A stretch of 64,000 nt of DNA from Corallococcus macrosporus (GTDB lineage: Bacteria; Myxococcota; Myxococcia; Myxococcales; Myxococcaceae): contig NZ_JAFIMU010000009.1 in NCBI RefSeq assembly GCF_017302985.1, positions 589,224 through 653,223 on the forward strand, read 5' to 3'. How positions within the stretch are numbered: position 1 is the first letter of the stretch; every line of letters starts with the position of its first letter. Below, piece by piece: positions 7,737 through 16,693 of the stretch. Made by a program: the position numbers and the translations under genes. The notes below the pieces were generated by a model. It was not told the DNA's origin and made no database searches. It worked only from the letters and a program-made list of their open reading frames with translations.

Positions 7737-10046
7737 TTAGAGTCCAAGCTCCAGGCCGATGCCCGGGGCCACGGACCAGAGCGTCTTCCGGGAGCTGCTT
7801 CCGGGGAACCATTCCCCGACGACCTGGGCGCGGAGGAACTCCAGGAAGGTGATGCCCACGAGCGCCTGGACCACGGGCCGTGAGCACGCGGTCACGTGGC
7901 TGGCACCTCCGTCCGTGCAGAGGTTCGTGCCGTAGTCGTCGTTCGCGCTGAACAACCAGCCGGCGCGAAGCGCGAGCCGGCTCTGGGAGAGAAAGGTCTG
8001 CTCCGAGCGTGGCTGGAACTCCAGTCCGCCCGAGAGCACCACGCCGAAGGGGTCGCTGCTGCTGCCGGAGGAGAGGACGTCCTCGAGGCCCCGGAAACCG
8101 ACCGCTCCTGCGAACCGGAGCCCGGATGACAGTGGCAGCGCCGAAGCCCCGACGCTCAGGCCTACCTCGCTCTCCGTCGGTCCCATGGTGACGTGCAGCG
8201 ACAGGCGCTGGGGCTCATAGCTGATGCTGTCCACCGCGAGCTTGCTGGCGAAGCGGACCGTGGGCTTGTCGGAAGGGGGCTGTGCCTCCGCCAGGCGAAG
8301 GGCGGCGGCTCCGAGAGCATGTCGGATCCGCAGGACCGCGAGATCCCCCCGGCCTTTCGGCACGCCGAGGTCGCGGAAGCTGAAGCCATAGGCCCCGAGT
8401 AGTCGCATCGAGTACGCCAGCTCGGATTCGTTTTCGCCCTGCTTCCATTTTGGCCATTCGCCGGGCTGAAGACCGGGGACCCTGGGCGGAGGTTGTCCCG
8501 CGAGGCCGCGATCACAGTGCGTGTTGCGCCAGGCACCGGCGGGGGCTGTCACCTCTGGCTTGCTACAGGCGTCGTAGAGCTGGTCCAGCGACATCTGCAA
8601 CAGCGCCCGGAAGTCCGCCAGTGCTTCGCCCTGACACACCTGCTCCGCGCTAGGCAGGGCGTCATAGACGGCGCTCATACAGGCGAAGGGCTGCCATCCT
8701 CCAAGACCATCCATCGCCGTGGCGCGTGGCGTTTCCTGCGGCGTCCGGCCCTCCCGGAACGCGTCATCCATCATCCGCCGGGCGTCATACATGCCCAGGT
8801 AGAAATCAAAGATACGGAAGTCTCTCTCGAAGAAACCCAGGAACGCGAACAGCGGTGCACCGGCCGCGGGGAAGTGGCGGCGCGGCAGGGTGAGGCGCTT
8901 GGCGATCTCCGGCTCCTCCTCCAGGAGCATGGCCAGTTCCTTCGAACGCGCGGTGTCCACGAAGGTGGCCAGGAGCTCCGCGAGCGTGGCGGGCAGGGAG
9001 GTGGGACCGGCCTCCGCCTGGGCAGGGGGCGCAACCGGATACTCGGTGGCGTCCGGGTCGATGAATGCGAACGCGATGCCCGGGGGCGTCGTGCGCACGT
9101 CGGGCTGTGGTACCGGACGCCACTCCAGCTTGCCGTCCGCTGTTTCTCTCAGACCATCGCGGGCGAGGCCCACGGCCAGACGGAGCGGGGTGTTGTCGAA
9201 GACGCCGCCGTCGATGAAGAGCTCGCGCCGCGAATCCGCAGGCAGGCACACCCCAGGCTTCGCGGAGGCAGTCGGCGCGCAGGTGCGCAGGGGCTGAGGC
9301 GGGAACGCGATGGGGAAGGACATGGACGCGAGGAGCAGCTCGCGCAGATGCGCGAAGGGGATCTCCCCCTGCTCGTCGGTCTCCAGCATCAACTCCAGCC
9401 TGCGGCCCTCGCGGGTCGTGTAGTTGGTCGCGCGAGGAGGACGTCCCGGCCCGCGTCCCTGGATGCGAATGGCGAACTTCTCCTCGAGTCGCGGCAGGTC
9501 GAGCCGGCCACTCGCAGCCTTGAGGGCGCGAGGCGAGAGGCGCGTCGTCGAGACCCCGAGCACCACGTCGCAGGATGACTCCAGACCCCGGTTCCAAGCC
9601 TGTTCAATGTGCGAGGCGCGGCGTTCCAGCGCCTCACGGGAGAAGACGCCGAGCGGCTGCGTCGAGGACGGCACGAACAGGTCGTTGAACCCGATGGGAA
9701 CCCAGATGTCCCAGAACAGCGATTGGCCCGGCGTGGGAGCATCCACGCCACAGGTGGCCATGACCGCCAGCAGCGCGTTGAGGCTCCCCGCGGAGGCGCC
9801 AGTCACGAGCCGCAGATCCACCGCGCGCTCTCCCTGCGAGGACGTCCCCGAGTAATACAGGAGCCCTGCTTCATACGTCCCCAGGGACACGCCGCCGCTC
9901 ACGGTGAGCGACACGGCCTTCGGCGTCGCGGACTGGAGGGCGGGGAGGGGGACCTGGGCGCTCGCGTTCGCAGCAACCAGGAGCAGCACGCAGGTCATCA
10001 GGCCACGGACGCGAGACTTCGCGGGGCTGGTCATGGAGTGTTTCAT
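7737..10046 (-). CDS. Secreted patatin-like phospholipase with barrel-like C-terminus
   Basis: A 769-residue protein with an N-terminal signal peptide (cleavage near ASA-Q, residue 31). The patatin domain has the oxyanion motif GGVSLG (51-56), the nucleophile elbow GASAG with Ser85, and the partner Asp279 in IDGGVFDNTP. These form the Ser-Asp dyad of patatin lipases. The last 200 or so residues alternate polar and hydrophobic positions and end in LGLELGL, as in outer-membrane barrels, which would fit a surface-anchored or self-exported patatin. ATG 10046 overlaps the stop of the 85-aa upstream gene as ATGA, which supports this start and indicates translational coupling. A lipid-degrading role at the cell surface is inferred. 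Confidence 0.88.
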   Translation of the reverse strand: MKHSMTSPAKSRVRGLMTCVLLLVAANASAQVPLPALQSATPKAVSLTVSGGVSLGTYEAGLLYYSGTSSQGERAVDLRLVTGASAGSLNALLAVMATCGVDAPTPGQSLFWDIWVPIGFNDLFVPSSTQPLGVFSREALERRASHIEQAWNRGLESSCDVVLGVSTTRLSPRALKAASGRLDLPRLEEKFAIRIQGRGPGRPPRATNYTTREGRRLELMLETDEQGEIPFAHLRELLLASMSFPIAFPPQPLRTCAPTASAKPGVCLPADSRRELFIDGGVFDNTPLRLAVGLARDGLRETADGKLEWRPVPQPDVRTTPPGIAFAFIDPDATEYPVAPPAQAEAGPTSLPATLAELLATFVDTARSKELAMLLEEEPEIAKRLTLPRRHFPAAGAPLFAFLGFFERDFRIFDFYLGMYDARRMMDDAFREGRTPQETPRATAMDGLGGWQPFACMSAVYDALPSAEQVCQGEALADFRALLQMSLDQLYDACSKPEVTAPAGAWRNTHCDRGLAGQPPPRVPGLQPGEWPKWKQGENESELAYSMRLLGAYGFSFRDLGVPKGRGDLAVLRIRHALGAAALRLAEAQPPSDKPTVRFASKLAVDSISYEPQRLSLHVTMGPTESEVGLSVGASALPLSSGLRFAGAVGFRGLEDVLSSGSSSDPFGVVLSGGLEFQPRSEQTFLSQSRLALRAGWLFSANDDYGTNLCTDGGASHVTACSRPVVQALVGITFLEFLRAQVVGEWFPGSSSRKTLWSVAPGIGLELGL

Positions 10047-10300
10047 TCGCGCCGGAAGACCCGCTCGACCCCGGGTTGCTCGGGGTGCCAGCCTGCTTCG
10101 AGGGCGTGGTTGATGGCCTCCTTGACGAGCCCCGGAGAGATGACCGTTCCGTGCTCCACCCAGGTCACCATGCGCTGACCCTGTCCTGATTCATACTCCA
10201 CGACGATGGCGAGCCCGGGCTCATCGTTCGGAGCCACGGTCCAGCGGTAGGGCGTGGTCCCGACGACGATACGCCGCGTGCCTTTACGACGAAGAGTCAT
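10043..10300 (-). CDS. Conserved small hypothetical protein, 85 aa
   Basis: A basic N-terminus (MTLRRKGTRRIVV) is followed by a compact beta-rich body with YRWTVAPNDEPGLAIVVE and a C-terminal helix, ending AGWHPEQPGVERVFRRE. I do not recognise a named family. The gene overlaps both neighbours by the four bases ATGA, so the glycosyltransferase, this protein and the patatin gene are almost certainly read from one mRNA with coupled translation. It has no signal peptide and is presumably cytoplasmic. Its job is unknown. Confidence 0.75.
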   Translation of the reverse strand: MTLRRKGTRRIVVGTTPYRWTVAPNDEPGLAIVVEYESGQGQRMVTWVEHGTVISPGLVKEAINHALEAGWHPEQPGVERVFRRE

Positions 10301-11382
10301 GGCCTTCCCTGCAGGGCTCGCCTGAAGACGCCGAGGGTCTGCTGCGCACATCGATCCCAGGTGAAGCGGGCCGCCCGTTCCCTGCCCAGCTCAATCAAGC
10401 TCCGGCGCAGGTTTTCGTCCCTGAGCATCCGCAGCGTTGTTTCATGCCAGGATTTGAAGTCGTCGGGCGGGACTCGCAGCGCCGCATCGCCCACGACTTC
10501 CGGAAGAGCCGTCGCATCCGCGGCGATGACGGGACACCCGGACGCCATGGCTTCCAGAGCGGGCAATCCAAAGCCCTCGTACTTCGATGGCAGGAGCAGC
10601 GCCGTGGCGGCTCCGTAGAACAATGGCATCTCGGATTCGGGCAGCTGCTCAAGGTCGATGACGTTCTCGTGCAAGCCCACTTCGTGCGCCACGGCTCCCT
10701 TGCCCGCGAGCAGCACCAGCGGCACCGGCAGGTCCTCCGCGAACTTCGCCAGCATCGCCAGGTTCTTGAAGGGCTTGGCATTGCCGACCACTGCGATGTA
10801 CCGCTCCGGCAACTCATGCCGCTCGCGGAACGCCTGCGCTTCGCGTGCCGTAGGCGGTTCAAACCGTGAATCCACACCGTTGTGGATCACCTGGAACCGG
10901 TACGGCGACATCTTCAGGTACTTCCCCAGTTCCTCCCGGGAGAAGTCAGACACCGTGATCAACGCGGACGCCAACCTGGCCCGTGGACCCACCACGGCCT
11001 TGTAATAAATCGCCTGTACCGGCGTGTACTGATCCGCCAGCGCCAGGTGGTTCGCGTCGTGCAACGTCGCCACCAGCTTGCCCGGCCAGAACAGGGGCAA
11101 CGAGAACGACGTCGCGTGGAACAGGTCCGGCTTCAGCTTCGTCAGCTCGTACGCCAGCAGGGGCTGCTCGGTCGGAGACAGGTAGCCGGCCCTGGAACGG
11201 TGCAGCGGGATCTTCGGCGTCAGCTCGCCCAGGTCGTCTGGCAGGCCCTTCGCTGGCACCAGCGCGGAGAACTCCAGGTCCGGGGCCAGGGCGGGCAGAC
11301 GGCGCGCCAGCTCCAGCGCGTACCTCGCGATGCCGTGGAGCTGACCGCGCACCATTCTCAGGTCGAGGAGGACAGAAGGCAC
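10297..11382 (-). CDS. Glycosyltransferase family 4 (GT-B fold)
   Basis: A 361-residue retaining-type glycosyltransferase. The C-terminal donor-binding domain carries AVVGNAKPFKNL and the EX7E motif EGFGLPALE (269-277). The N-terminal domain has GIARYALELARRLP, the helix after a Gly-rich loop that binds acceptor or donor. It probably adds a sugar from a nucleotide-sugar to a polyprenyl-linked or lipid acceptor at the inner face of the membrane. It is the first gene of the coupled operon with the 85-aa protein and the patatin. It is divergent from another family-4 glycosyltransferase across 68 bases, so the two promoters share that gap. Confidence 0.9.
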   Translation of the reverse strand: MPSVLLDLRMVRGQLHGIARYALELARRLPALAPDLEFSALVPAKGLPDDLGELTPKIPLHRSRAGYLSPTEQPLLAYELTKLKPDLFHATSFSLPLFWPGKLVATLHDANHLALADQYTPVQAIYYKAVVGPRARLASALITVSDFSREELGKYLKMSPYRFQVIHNGVDSRFEPPTAREAQAFRERHELPERYIAVVGNAKPFKNLAMLAKFAEDLPVPLVLLAGKGAVAHEVGLHENVIDLEQLPESEMPLFYGAATALLLPSKYEGFGLPALEAMASGCPVIAADATALPEVVGDAALRVPPDDFKSWHETTLRMLRDENLRRSLIELGRERAARFTWDRCAQQTLGVFRRALQGRP

Positions 11383-11450
11383 GCTCCCTGGCCTACCACA
11401 CGCGGCCTTCCACCCGCACCGCCGCGCATCCAGTGCTAGAAGGCCCTCCC

Positions 11451-12581
11451 GTGAAGGTCGCCCTCGTCCACGACTGGCTCGTCACCCACCGCGGCGGAGA
11501 GCGCGTCCTCGACGCCCTCTGCGAACTGTTCCCCAGCGCGGACCTCTACACCCTCATCCACCAGCCGGGCAGCCAGCCCGCGCGCATCGAGAACCGGCGC
11601 ATCACCACGTCGTTCCTCCAGCACATCCCCGGCATCCACTCGCGCTACCGGCACTTCCTGCCGCTGTTCCCTCGCGCCATCGAAGCCCTGCGCATCACCG
11701 GCGACTACGACCTGGTCCTGTCCTCCAGCCACTGCGTCGCCAAGGGCATCCACGCGCCTCCCGGCGTGCCCCACCTGAGCTACGTCCACGCGCCCATGCG
11801 GTACATGTGGGACCTGTTCGACGAGTACTTCGGCCCCGGCCGCACGCGCCTCCCCGTGCGCGCCGCCGCCCTCGCCGTGCGCCCCTACCTCCAGCACTGG
11901 GACCGCACCTCCACCCAGCGCGTGAGCCGCATCGTCGCCAACTCGCGGCACATCGCAGGGAAGATCCGCCGCTTCTGGGACCGCGAGGCCTCCGTCGTCC
12001 CGCCCCCCGTGGAGCTCGAGCGCTTCACGCAGGTGCCGCTCGAAGGGGGAGGGCAGGGCGGCTACTTCCTGTGGCTCGGCGCCTTCGCTCCGTACAAGCG
12101 CCTGGACGTCGCCCTGGAGGCCTTCCGTGGCCTGGACACCCCGCTCTGGGTCGTGGGCACGGGACAGGAGGCCTCGCGCCTCACGTCCGGTCCTCTTCCG
12201 CCCCACATCCGCTTCCTCGGCAACGTCCCCGACAGCGCGCTCCCCGCCCTCTACCGCGACGCCCGCGCGCTTCTCTTCACCCCCGAGGAGGACTTCGGCA
12301 TCACCCCGCTGGAGGCCCAGGCCACCGGCCGCCCCGTCATCGCCTTCGGCAAGGGCGGCGCCCTGGAGACCGTCACCCCGAAGACGGGCCTCTTCTTCCA
12401 GGAGCAGACCCCCGCGTCGCTCGCCGCCGCCGTGCGCCAGTTCGACGCCTGGGAGCGCTCCTTCCGCCCCGAGGACGCCCGCGCCCAGGCCGAGCGCTTC
12501 AGCCGCGCCCGCTTCCAGCAGGCCATCCAGGCGGAGGTGGACGCCCTCTTGAGCGTGTCCAGGCCCTCCCCAGCGGTGTGA
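11451..12581 (+). CDS. Glycosyltransferase family 4
   Basis: A 376-residue GT-B glycosyltransferase starting at GTG 11451 (VKVALVHDWLVTHRGGERVLDAL). The upstream extension of this frame reads through the intergenic gap and looks non-coding. The GGER segment is the N-terminal glycine loop, and YFLWLGAFAPYKRLDVALEAF opens the donor domain. The nucleotide-sugar motif region is EEDFGITPLEAQATGRPVIA. Together with the following sugar-phosphate transferase it suggests a lipid-linked polysaccharide assembly set. The sugar specificity cannot be read. The stop codon lies within a perfect 12-bp palindrome, GACAGCGCTGTC (12580-12591). Confidence 0.9.
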   Translation: MKVALVHDWLVTHRGGERVLDALCELFPSADLYTLIHQPGSQPARIENRRITTSFLQHIPGIHSRYRHFLPLFPRAIEALRITGDYDLVLSSSHCVAKGIHAPPGVPHLSYVHAPMRYMWDLFDEYFGPGRTRLPVRAAALAVRPYLQHWDRTSTQRVSRIVANSRHIAGKIRRFWDREASVVPPPVELERFTQVPLEGGGQGGYFLWLGAFAPYKRLDVALEAFRGLDTPLWVVGTGQEASRLTSGPLPPHIRFLGNVPDSALPALYRDARALLFTPEEDFGITPLEAQATGRPVIAFGKGGALETVTPKTGLFFQEQTPASLAAAVRQFDAWERSFRPEDARAQAERFSRARFQQAIQAEVDALLSVSRPSPAV

Positions 12582-12799
12582 CAGCGCTGTCCGCCCCGTC
12601 CCCACTTTCCCGAGGCCTGCCTGCCCGGCATGTCGGAGTGTGTCGGCTGCCCTGCGGTCCAACCGGTTGGATTCACGGGAAAACCCGTGCTAGGACGCCG
12701 CGCCGGGGGAGGGGTCCGGGCGCCTGAGCGCGTCCGGGGCTGAGGGTGCGTGTCTTGCATCCGACGAACGGTCCTCGTCCCCCGACAGGAGTCACCGCG

Positions 12800-14194
12800 G
12801 TGTTTGGTCGCCTGCAGCGCTTCTATACGTCCATCAAGGTCGCCGCCGACGCGGGGATGCTCGCGGTGGCGTTCGTGCTCGCGTACTTCACCCGCTTCAG
12901 CGGCGTGTTCCCCGTCACCGAGGGCATCCCGCCCATGGGCGAGACCTTCGTCTCGCTGGTGATGGTGCTCATCATCTTCCCGGTGACGTTCCAGCGGGCG
13001 CGGCTGTACGCGACCAACCGCTCGCGCTCGCACATGGGGGAGCTGTTCGAGCTCTTCAAGGCCACCATCACCGCGACGCTCGTCCTGGTGGCGCTGACGT
13101 ACTTCATCCGCGAGCGCTACTCGCGCCTCACGCTGGCCATCTTCGTCGTCTACGCCTTCACGCTCATCGCGCTGTCGCGCATGGCCTTCCGGCACGTGCT
13201 CAGCGAGGTGCGCCGGCGCGGCTACAACCTCAAGTCCATCCTCGTCATCGGCGAGGAGGAGCTGGGGCTGCGCACCATCGAGACGGTGGAGAGCCACCGC
13301 GAGCTGGGCTTCCGCGTGACGGGCGTGCTGGCGCTGAAGGAGGAGAAGGTCGGCCAGTGGGTGGGCGGCGTGCGCGTGGTGGGCCACGTGGGCGAGGTCG
13401 AGGCCTACCTGGATGCCCATCCGGTGGATCAGGTCATCATCGCCGTGCCGCTGGAGGACCAGGCGCGGGTGAAGCCGCTGATGGAGCAGCTGGCGCTGCG
13501 CACCGTGGACGTCAAGGTGGTGCCGGACCTGTACCAGTACATCACCCTGTACGGCGGCCTGGAGGAGTTCGGTGGCCTGCCCATCATCAGCCTCCAGGGC
13601 GACCCCATGGATGGCTGGAGCCGCGTGGCCAAGCGCGCGTTCGACATCCTGTTCTCGCTGGTGGCCATCGCGGTCAGCGCGCCGACGATGGTGCTCACGG
13701 CGCTGCTGGTCCGTGTCACGAGCAAGGGCCCCATCCTCTACCGCCAGGAGCGGATGGGCATGGACGGGCGGACCTTCTCCATCCTCAAGTTCCGCACCAT
13801 GCGCGTGGACGCCGAAGCGCAGGGCGCCACCATGGCGAGCGCGGTGGATGCGCGCCGCACGCCGGTGGGGACGTTCCTGCGCAAGTACTCGCTGGATGAG
13901 CTGCCGCAGTTCTTCAACGTGCTCCGGGGCGACATGAGCCTCGTGGGCCCGCGTCCGGAGCGGCCCGTCTTCATCGAGGAGTTCAAGCGCCAGATTCCGC
14001 GCTACCACCTGCGCCACAAGGTGAAGGCGGGCATCACCGGCTGGGCGCAGATCAACGGCCTGCGCGGCCAGACGTCCATCCAGAAGCGCATCGAGTACGA
14101 CCTGTACTACATCGAGAACTGGTCGCTGCTGATGGACCTGAAGATCCTCCTGCGCACCGCGCTGGGTGGCTTCCTGTCGAAGAACGCGTACTGA
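12800..14194 (+). CDS. Undecaprenyl-phosphate hexose-1-phosphate transferase (WcaJ/ExoE type)
   Basis: A polyisoprenyl-phosphate hexose-1-phosphate transferase that starts lipid-linked exopolysaccharide synthesis by moving a sugar phosphate, often glucose-1-P, from a UDP-sugar to undecaprenyl phosphate. The N-terminal half has four or five membrane helices and a Rossmann-like CoA_binding_3 domain (ILVIGEEELGLRTIE). The C-terminal catalytic domain begins KRAFDILFSLVAIAVSAP. It continues with GPILYRQERMGMDGRTFSILKFRTM, then RKYSLDELPQFFNVLRGDMSLVGPRPE, the PHPT signature with the catalytic Asp-Glu. GTG 12800 is preferred since AGGAG lies 8 bases upstream; GTG 12746 would add 18 residues with a weak site. 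Neighbouring glycosyltransferases fit an exopolysaccharide pathway. Confidence 0.9.
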   Translation: MFGRLQRFYTSIKVAADAGMLAVAFVLAYFTRFSGVFPVTEGIPPMGETFVSLVMVLIIFPVTFQRARLYATNRSRSHMGELFELFKATITATLVLVALTYFIRERYSRLTLAIFVVYAFTLIALSRMAFRHVLSEVRRRGYNLKSILVIGEEELGLRTIETVESHRELGFRVTGVLALKEEKVGQWVGGVRVVGHVGEVEAYLDAHPVDQVIIAVPLEDQARVKPLMEQLALRTVDVKVVPDLYQYITLYGGLEEFGGLPIISLQGDPMDGWSRVAKRAFDILFSLVAIAVSAPTMVLTALLVRVTSKGPILYRQERMGMDGRTFSILKFRTMRVDAEAQGATMASAVDARRTPVGTFLRKYSLDELPQFFNVLRGDMSLVGPRPERPVFIEEFKRQIPRYHLRHKVKAGITGWAQINGLRGQTSIQKRIEYDLYYIENWSLLMDLKILLRTALGGFLSKNAY

Positions 14195-14211
14195 ACCCCG
14201 GGTCGTTGGTC

Positions 14212-14240
14212 CGCGGACGCCTGCTCGGTTAGCGTCCGCG
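14212..14240 (+). other. Perfect 9-bp hairpin just before a start codon
   Basis: CGCGGACGC (14212-14220) pairs exactly with GCGTCCGCG (14232-14240) around an 11-base loop, ending two bases before ATG 14243. It follows the sugar transferase stop by 17 bases. It could end that transcript, or fold over the start of the Kelch gene, which has no visible Shine-Dalgarno sequence. Confidence 0.4.
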
Positions 14241-14242
14241 CC

Positions 14243-16606
14243 ATGCAAGACATCTGGAAGAGGCGGGGGCTCTTTCTGCTGGTGGGACTCTGGGCGGTGC
14301 TCGCGGGCTGCGGCTCGGAGCCCTCCACGGGCAGCGCGCAACTGGTGGCGCTGGTGCAGGGCGCGGTGGGCGCGGACGCCATCACCCAGGTGAGCGTCAC
14401 CGTGACGGCGCCGGACATGGCCGTTCTCTCCGGCGCGCTGACGAAGGGCGGGGACGGAAACTGGGGCGGCACGCTCAGCGCGATTCCCGCAGGCGCCCAG
14501 CGCCTCTTCACCGCGCAGGCGTTCGACGCGTCCGGCGTGAAGCGCTTCGAGGGCCAGGCCCAGGACGTCACCATCACCGGGGGACAGCTGGCCGCCGTGG
14601 CGTTGACCCTCCAGCCGGTGGAGACGCCGCCGCCCTTCGACAACGCGGTGCCGAGCATCAACTCCGTCGTCGCCTCGGTCAGCACCGTGGCGCCGGGCGG
14701 CAGCGTCTACATCACGGCCAACGTCACCGACCCTGGCGACACGCTCACGTATTCCTGGAGCGCCCAGGCCGGCACCTTCACCTCGCCGACGGGCACCGCG
14801 ACGTCCTGGACGGCGCCCGGGACCGAGGGCCCCGTCGAATTCATGCTGACGGTGACGGACTCGCACGGCGCCTCGGCGTCCATCTCCTTCACGCTCACGG
14901 TGTCGTCCGGCCAGGGGAGCGCCGTCCTCACCGCGACCTTCAACACCTGGCCCCAGGTGACGGGCCTCACCGCCACGCGCTACCAGGTGAACGTGAGCGA
15001 GCCCACGCAGCTGACGGCCTCCGTCACGGAGTCGGACGGGGACGCGCTCACCTACCAGTGGACCGCCGGCTGCCCGGGGGCATGGACGAACGTCGCGTCC
15101 GCCACCGCGACCTTCACCCCCGACGACGAGATCATCCCGTCCGAGACCTCCTGCGGACGCTGCCCCATCACCGTCACCGTCAGCGACGGACGGGGAGGGG
15201 TGGGCAAGGGCACCCTGCGCCTGTGCGTGGGCGCCCCTCGCCCCGTGCGCTTCCCCCCGGAGATCGTCAGCACCTCGCCCGCCGCCAACTCCGTGCCCGT
15301 GATGCCCACGATCCCGTTTCGCGTGACGCTGCGTGAAGCGCAGTACGGCCCGGTGACGTACGAGTGGACGGCGGGCACCGGCAAGCTCGGCAAGCCCACG
15401 AACGATGTCACCTCCAGTGAGGTCCTCTGGACGGCCCCGAGCTGCCTCGAATGGGGCCAGACGCCCGTCATCCGCGTCACGGTGAGGAACGGCCATGGCC
15501 TGTCTTCGTCCAGGCAGTTCATCGTCACGGGCTTGCCGGAGTGCGCCGTCATGGGCTGGCGCAGCACGGAGCACATGGGGACCGCGCGGCTGATGCACAC
15601 CGCGACGCTGCTCCAGGACGGCCGGGTGCTCGTGGTGGGGGGATACAACACGGACACGTCCGCTCGGGACGCGCTCGCCTTGGCGGAACTCTATGACCCG
15701 GTCACGGGCACGTGGCAGTCCACCGGCAGCATGGCCGTGCCCCGCCGCAACCACACCGCGACGCTGCTGCCGGATGGCCGCGTGCTCGTGACGGGTGGGC
15801 ACCTCAACACCAACACCAACTCGTATGCCTCCGCCGAGCTGTACGACCCGAAGTCGGGCATCTGGACCTCCGCTGGCGGCATGTTCACCGCGCGCGACTA
15901 CCATCACGCCGTCCTCCTGGGCACGGGCCAGGTGCTGGTGCTGGGCGGCGAGCAGTGGCAGGGCGGCACCCGGACGAAGCTCGCCAGCGCCGAGCTTTTC
16001 GACCCCGCCACCCACCAGTGGACTCCCACCGGAAACCTCACCGTGCCGCGCTACTTCGCGGCCGCGTCGTTGCTGCCCTCGGGGCAGGTGCTGGTGACGG
16101 GCGGCGAGGGGGCCCAGGGAGGCCAGGTCGCGACGGCGGAGCTGTACACCCCCGCCACGGGCACCTGGAAGCCCACGGGCTCCATGGCCGTGAGCCGCCG
16201 CTACCACACGCAGACGACGCTCCCGGACGGCCGTGTGCTCGTCACGAGCGGATACGGCTCTCCGTCGAGCACGAGCTGGACGCGGACGGCGGAGCTGTAC
16301 ACCCCCGCCACGGGCGTGTGGAGTAGCGCGGGGAACCTGGCCTATGGCCGCGTGGACCACACCGCGACGGTGCTGCCTTCGGGCCGGGTACTCGTCGTCG
16401 GTGGGTTCGCCTACATCACGAACGGCTCCTACCACACGAACACCGCGGAGATTTTCGACCCGGCGCTGGGCACCTGGACGACCACGAGCCGCATGCTCAT
16501 CGAGCGTGAGGGCCACACGGCGACCCTGCTGCCCACGGGCAAGTTGCTGGTGGCGGGCGGCTACTACGGCTACGCCCACATCTCCGCGGAGCTGTACACG
16601 GAGTAA
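14243..16606 (+). CDS. Kelch-repeat lipoprotein with Ig/PKD-like domains
   Basis: A 787-residue predicted lipoprotein with signal peptide and lipobox VLAGC (Cys23). Residues of about 130-430 form beta-sandwich units resembling PKD/cadherin-like domains (VYITANVTDPGDTLTYSWSA; LTASVTESDGDALTYQW). From about residue 440 to the end there are seven Kelch units with the pattern R..HTATLLPDGRVLVxGG...AELYDPxTGTW, enough for a complete seven-bladed propeller. Propellers of this kind occur in myxobacterial secreted proteins and in galactose-oxidase-like enzymes, but I see no copper-site residues, so a binding role is more likely. The gene follows a polysaccharide-initiation gene by 48 bases. No ribosome binding site is evident. 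Confidence 0.87.
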   Translation: MQDIWKRRGLFLLVGLWAVLAGCGSEPSTGSAQLVALVQGAVGADAITQVSVTVTAPDMAVLSGALTKGGDGNWGGTLSAIPAGAQRLFTAQAFDASGVKRFEGQAQDVTITGGQLAAVALTLQPVETPPPFDNAVPSINSVVASVSTVAPGGSVYITANVTDPGDTLTYSWSAQAGTFTSPTGTATSWTAPGTEGPVEFMLTVTDSHGASASISFTLTVSSGQGSAVLTATFNTWPQVTGLTATRYQVNVSEPTQLTASVTESDGDALTYQWTAGCPGAWTNVASATATFTPDDEIIPSETSCGRCPITVTVSDGRGGVGKGTLRLCVGAPRPVRFPPEIVSTSPAANSVPVMPTIPFRVTLREAQYGPVTYEWTAGTGKLGKPTNDVTSSEVLWTAPSCLEWGQTPVIRVTVRNGHGLSSSRQFIVTGLPECAVMGWRSTEHMGTARLMHTATLLQDGRVLVVGGYNTDTSARDALALAELYDPVTGTWQSTGSMAVPRRNHTATLLPDGRVLVTGGHLNTNTNSYASAELYDPKSGIWTSAGGMFTARDYHHAVLLGTGQVLVLGGEQWQGGTRTKLASAELFDPATHQWTPTGNLTVPRYFAAASLLPSGQVLVTGGEGAQGGQVATAELYTPATGTWKPTGSMAVSRRYHTQTTLPDGRVLVTSGYGSPSSTSWTRTAELYTPATGVWSSAGNLAYGRVDHTATVLPSGRVLVVGGFAYITNGSYHTNTAEIFDPALGTWTTTSRMLIEREGHTATLLPTGKLLVAGGYYGYAHISAELYTE

Positions 16607-16693
16607 CAGGCAGGCGGGCACGACGGGCGCGCAGGTCGTATTCGCGCGCACCCTCTCAATGGCGCCGCGAAGCCGTCTAGACTGCGGGCCGAC

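Noticed and set aside
12580..12591. Perfect palindrome GACAGCGCTGTC as an operator or terminator
   Set aside because: It overlaps a stop codon, stands alone, has no loop or U-tract, and such short palindromes are common in GC-rich DNA.
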